From contig JBCCGK010000082.1 of the NCBI GenBank assembly GCA_039029315.1, positions 1 to 53,788 of the forward strand: 53,788 bases of DNA, read 5' to 3'. A program made the translations under genes and the position numbers. Source of the stretch: JBCCCJ01 sp039029315. GTDB taxonomy: Bacteria; Bacteroidota; Bacteroidia; J057. A model generated the notes under the pieces. The model worked only from the letters and a program-made list of their open reading frames with translations, was not told the DNA's origin and made no database searches. Shown one piece after another: positions 53,555-53,788 of the stretch; within the stretch, counting starts at the first letter, position 1, and each line of letters starts with the position of its first letter.

Positions 53555-53788
53555 AAGTGCCCCCTGATCCTTCAGCGTGGTCAAATTCCCTATGCCTTGC
53601 ATCCTGTTTTGACCTCATTCAATGTGAAATATGACCACAAATGGCTGGTATGCGAAGTATATTCACACCTCCTTTCCCAACAAATCCCGCATCATCCCGA
53701 AGCTCAAACCCCTCAAGCAAAACCAACCATCCCTTTTAACTCCATAGCATGACATCCACTGCTTGGCATTCGTTCAACAATGCCAATA
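53555..53788. other. Trailing region downstream of the IS91 transposase
   Basis: No gene is visible in the last 234 bp apart from the inverted TTCGTTCAACA at 53769, which could be near the right end of the element. The window ends before a right flank can be judged. Confidence 0.4.

Larger units (their letters stand above)
51418..53779 (+). mobile_element. IS91-family insertion element with companion recombinase (ends tentative)
   Basis: The element holds a tyrosine-recombinase gene and an IS91 transposase gene joined by an ATGA overlap. TGTTGAACGAA at 51418-51428 recurs inverted as TTCGTTCAACA at 53769-53779, but IS91 elements do not need inverted repeats, so the limits are uncertain. It is more GC-rich than its surroundings. 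Confidence 0.6.

Overview
The window looks like a chromosomal segment of a free-living, probably aquatic member of the Bacteroidota. The signs are a GH97 (SusB-family) glycosidase, a LytS/LytTR two-component pair, many lipoproteins with Bacteroidota-style lipoboxes, mostly absent Shine-Dalgarno sequences, and promoters of the Bacteroidota type (TTG or TTTG, about 20 nt, then TAnnTTTG). No rRNA, tRNA or CRISPR array was seen.

Layout. 0-2 kb: a CHAT-protease protein, transcribed leftwards. 2-9.3 kb: rightward genes for exported proteins. These are an M48 metalloprotease, a large unknown secreted protein, a tandem pair of small Cys-motif lipoproteins, a free-standing TonB-plug-like protein, a putative TIM-barrel glycosidase and an SRPBCC gene broken by one TGA. 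9.3-13 kb: a Tat-exported small subunit with a GMC oxidoreductase, then a DUF900-type alpha/beta hydrolase. 13.2-15.6 kb: a DinB/ClbS-like protein and an SDR/LLM-flavoenzyme pair. 16-22.5 kb: a complete efflux operon (TolC, HlyD, FtsX-type permease, ATPase) next to a LytTR regulator and its kinase, with a candidate regulator site upstream of the operon. 23-25.3 kb: a HEAT-repeat protein, a GHSHGG hydrolase and a TRIC channel.

25.5-35.4 kb: a second GMC dehydrogenase with its Tat small subunit, a neutral-ceramidase-like enzyme, a very large propeller/HEAT/cytochrome c lipoprotein overlapped by a VCBS-repeat lipoprotein, and an SDR. 36-41.4 kb: an esterase, a class-C-like serine hydrolase, a YhcG-type PDDEXK nuclease, an EthD-like lipoprotein, and a HigA-like/GNAT pair whose acetyltransferase is interrupted. 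41.7-51.2 kb: a carbohydrate block of sulfotransferase-like protein, sodium symporter, GH97, GH109 and two FGly sulfatases. It fits breakdown of a sulfated glycan carrying alpha-linked galactose or GalNAc, but has no SusC/SusD. 51.3-53.8 kb: an IS91-family element with its companion tyrosine recombinase, whose catalytic Tyr codon is an amber stop.

The spaces between genes hold several families of short non-autonomous elements: three 161-bp elements with TNA target duplications, a 117-bp element flanked by CTAG, two 134-bp TA-flanked elements, and inverted copies of a 28-bp motif. No single locus is clearly a new defence system. The most unusual signals are the CHAT protein with an iSTAND-like middle, the CxCCGGWF lipoprotein pair, the stand-alone plug domain, the two-turn direct repeat before the efflux operon, and the integrase that stops exactly at its catalytic tyrosine.
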